Source: an uncultured Lachnospiraceae bacterium (GTDB lineage: Bacteria > Bacillota > Clostridia > Lachnospirales > Lachnospiraceae). Taken from it: 64,000 nt of DNA. The translations under genes were made by a program, and so were the position numbers. The stretch's first letter is position 1. The number at the start of each line of letters is the position of its first letter. Positions 62,482-64,000 of the stretch are shown here, one piece after another. The DNA lies in assembly GCA_900548905.1 (NCBI GenBank), contig URMK01000033.1:1-64000 (forward strand), read 5' to 3'. A model generated the notes under the pieces. The model made no database searches. It was not told the DNA's origin and saw nothing but the letters and a program-made list of their open reading frames with translations.

Positions 62482-63402
62482 ATGAAGATGAAGGTAGTTA
62501 TATTCGGCGTGAAGGATACTACGGCGGAAATTGTATCTTATGTGCAGGAAAAGATATGTCCGGTGGATTTGGTGGTGACGATTCATCCGGAGGTCCTTTC
62601 CGGAAATCAGGTTTCGGGATATAAAGGTCTGGGTTATCTGACGGAGAGGTATGGCATTCCTGTTTTTGAAACGCATTCTTATGGTCTGAAGGATGAGGAG
62701 ACGGCTCGTTTTTTTGCGGAAAATGAGTTTGAAATCGGTATTTCCATGGGGTGGCAGAGACTGATTCCCCAGGCGGTGCTGGATCGTTTTCAATATGGTA
62801 TATTCGGATTTCACGGAAGCTGCGGTTATCTTCCTTATGGGAGAGGGCGTTCGCCTTTAAACTGGTCCGTGATTAACGGGGATACCCGGTTTGTGCTGAA
62901 TCTGTTCCAGTATGATGCGGATCCGGACAGTCCGAATGTATTTGCCAATGAAATGTTTTCCATTACCCCGCATGATACTATCCGGACGCTGCAATATAAG
63001 AACATATTGGTGTCCAAGCGTCTGATCAGGAGGCTGCTGGAGGCGTTCCGGGAAGGAAATGTGGTGGTTAACCGGCAGTCCGGGGATTTCAGCAGCTGGT
63101 ATAACAAGCGTACTGCAAAGGACGGTAAAATTGATTTCCGGGGAAAGACCAGGGATATTTATAATCTGGTGAGAGGGGTTACCAGGCCGTTTCCGGGCGC
63201 CTTCTGTATGTGCGGGGAGGAACGGGTGACGGTATGGAGTGCCCATCCCTTTGATGAAATGCTGGATTTTTCCGGGTATGCTCCGGGAGAGATCATAGAT
63301 ACCATGGATGGGAAAGTGATCGTGCGTACGGTGGACGGTTCCCTTCTGATTGAGGAGTATGAGAGCGGACGCACGCTGCAGGCGGGGGATAAGCTGGAAT
63401 GA
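62482..63402 (+). CDS. Sugar formyltransferase-like protein
   Basis: The 306-residue protein has the formyltransferase fold seen in sugar N-formyltransferases: MKVVIFGVKDTTAEI, then FGFHGSCGYLPYGRGRSPLN near residue 112 and FQYDADPDSPNVF near 148. The catalytic histidine and the downstream aspartate region are present, but the asparagine of the usual NxH motif reads GFH here. It may formylate the 4-amino group of a sugar made in the locus using formyl-tetrahydrofolate, or the change may alter its chemistry. Its stop overlaps the next start (ATGA). Confidence 0.75.
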   Translation: MKMKVVIFGVKDTTAEIVSYVQEKICPVDLVVTIHPEVLSGNQVSGYKGLGYLTERYGIPVFETHSYGLKDEETARFFAENEFEIGISMGWQRLIPQAVLDRFQYGIFGFHGSCGYLPYGRGRSPLNWSVINGDTRFVLNLFQYDADPDSPNVFANEMFSITPHDTIRTLQYKNILVSKRLIRRLLEAFREGNVVVNRQSGDFSSWYNKRTAKDGKIDFRGKTRDIYNLVRGVTRPFPGAFCMCGEERVTVWSAHPFDEMLDFSGYAPGEIIDTMDGKVIVRTVDGSLLIEEYESGRTLQAGDKLE

Positions 63403-64000
63403 AAATAGCGATCCGTATGGATGATATCACGGCGGATATGAACTGGGATAATTTTCTTGCCCTGAAGGCGGTGTTTGACAAGTATCATTGCCGCCCGCTG
63501 ATCGGAGTGGTTCCAGATAACCAGGATGAAAATCTGCGGGTTGGGGCTCCCAGAGAGGATTTTTGGGAATATCTTAAGGAACTTGAGAAGGATGGCTGGG
63601 TGATAGCACAGCATGGCTGCAAGCATCAATATACGACCAAAAAGGGAGGACTTTTCCCTTTAAACCGCTTTTCCGAATATGCAGGGGTGCCCCTGGAAGA
63701 GCAGAAACGTTTAATCTCCCATGGGAAAAAAAGGCTGGAAGAAAAAGGGATAACCACGGATATCTTCATGCCCCCCGGGCATACTTTTGATAAAAATACA
63801 CTAAAGGCTCTGAAGGACTGCGGATTTTCTTTCCTGACCGACGGATTCGGGAAGAAACCCTACTGCCGGGAAGGACTTACCTTTCTTCCGGTCTCCGCAA
63901 GAAAGAAGGACTGTTTCCGTAATAAGAAGGGCTACACAACATTAGTGATCCATGCAAATGCCATGAAGCCCTCAGAAATCCTGTGGTATGAAAGAATGCT
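63399..64000 (+). CDS. DUF2334/polysaccharide deacetylase-like protein (cut by window end)
   Basis: Only the first 200 or so residues are in the window. The start reads KIAIRMDDITADMNWDNFLA, with the DD metal pair of the deacetylase fold. QHGCKHQYTTKKGG near residue 70 supplies the metal-binding histidines, and FMPPGHTFDKNTLKALKDCG near 120 is the arginine/proline-like substrate segment. It could remove an acetyl or formyl group from a nucleotide or lipid-linked sugar. The ATG overlaps the stop of the formyltransferase gene. The end is not seen. Confidence 0.8.
   Translation, partial: MKIAIRMDDITADMNWDNFLALKAVFDKYHCRPLIGVVPDNQDENLRVGAPREDFWEYLKELEKDGWVIAQHGCKHQYTTKKGGLFPLNRFSEYAGVPLEEQKRLISHGKKRLEEKGITTDIFMPPGHTFDKNTLKALKDCGFSFLTDGFGKKPYCREGLTFLPVSARKKDCFRNKKGYTTLVIHANAMKPSEILWYERM

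Noticed and set aside
61441..62814. Long open frame on the - strand opposite the tviC-like gene
   Set aside because: It is a mirror frame of well-supported + strand genes, has no ribosome site and no recognisable motifs. Similar long antisense frames opposite the polymerase (11739-12809) and PglF-like gene (54109-55155) were dropped for the same reason.

Overview
The window is a 64-kb cell-surface glycan locus, almost entirely coding, from a Gram-positive, probably spore-forming member of the Clostridia. A Lachnospiraceae-like origin is inferred from purine-rich AGGAGG-type ribosome binding sites, a Spo0A-type DNA-binding domain, and membrane protein families (DUF6311-, DUF6020- and LIC_10190-like) typical of such genomes. 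No rRNA, tRNA, transposase or CRISPR array was seen.

Region A (0.2-17.4 kb, + strand) looks like an exopolysaccharide operon. It holds GDP-L-fucose synthesis (gmd, fcl, manC), a stand-alone Spo0A-like DNA-binding domain, a polytopic undecaprenyl-phosphate sugar transferase, a chain-length regulator with a worn-down kinase domain, an EpsG-type polymerase and a series of GT2/GT4 transferases, one of them a GT4-GT2 fusion. A small AT-rich three-gene module, its last gene frameshifted, interrupts it at 7.7-8.45 kb.

Region B (17.4-20.5 kb) is an accessory insert: an AlbA/Schlafen-type ATPase-like regulator, then an AT-rich pair consisting of a small hypothetical gene and a DUF1016/YhcG-type PDDEXK nuclease gene.

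Region C (20.6-33.0 kb) makes CMP-pseudaminic acid. pseB and pseC lie on the + strand with a GT-C protein, a GT2, an ATP-grasp ligase and a MATE exporter. On the - strand lies pseG-pseF-(PLP decarboxylase)-pseI. No pseH is present next to these genes.

Region D (33.1-53.7 kb, + strand) is dominated by large polytopic GT-C-like proteins (two DUF6311 paralogues, a GtrII-like protein, a DUF6020-like protein, two unnamed ones and an O-antigen ligase/polymerase). It also holds a GT52-like candidate nonulosonate transferase, an ABC flippase, an acyltransferase, a WecE-like aminotransferase, a GNAT acetyltransferase and a GtrB-like polyprenyl-phosphate glycosyltransferase.

Region E (53.7 kb to the end, + strand) resembles a bacillosamine/AATGal system: PglF-like dehydratase, VOC protein, aminotransferase, PglC-like phosphoglycosyl transferase, ATP-grasp and PglA-like GT4. 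It is followed by a TviB/TviC pair for UDP-GalNAcA, a sugar formyltransferase-like protein and a DUF2334 deacetylase cut by the window end.

Duplicated key functions (two initiating transferases, two polymerase/ligase proteins, two 4,6-dehydratases, three sugar aminotransferases, two ATP-grasps) indicate two or more glycans built from one composite locus. Noncoding structure includes a recurrent short hairpin family (GTAACnGT...ACnGTTAC) at gene ends, a 226-bp inverted repeat at 38.5 kb, a 23-bp tandem repeat at the end of pseF, paired terminator-like leaders before the MATE gene, and a duplicated hairpin before the ligase gene.
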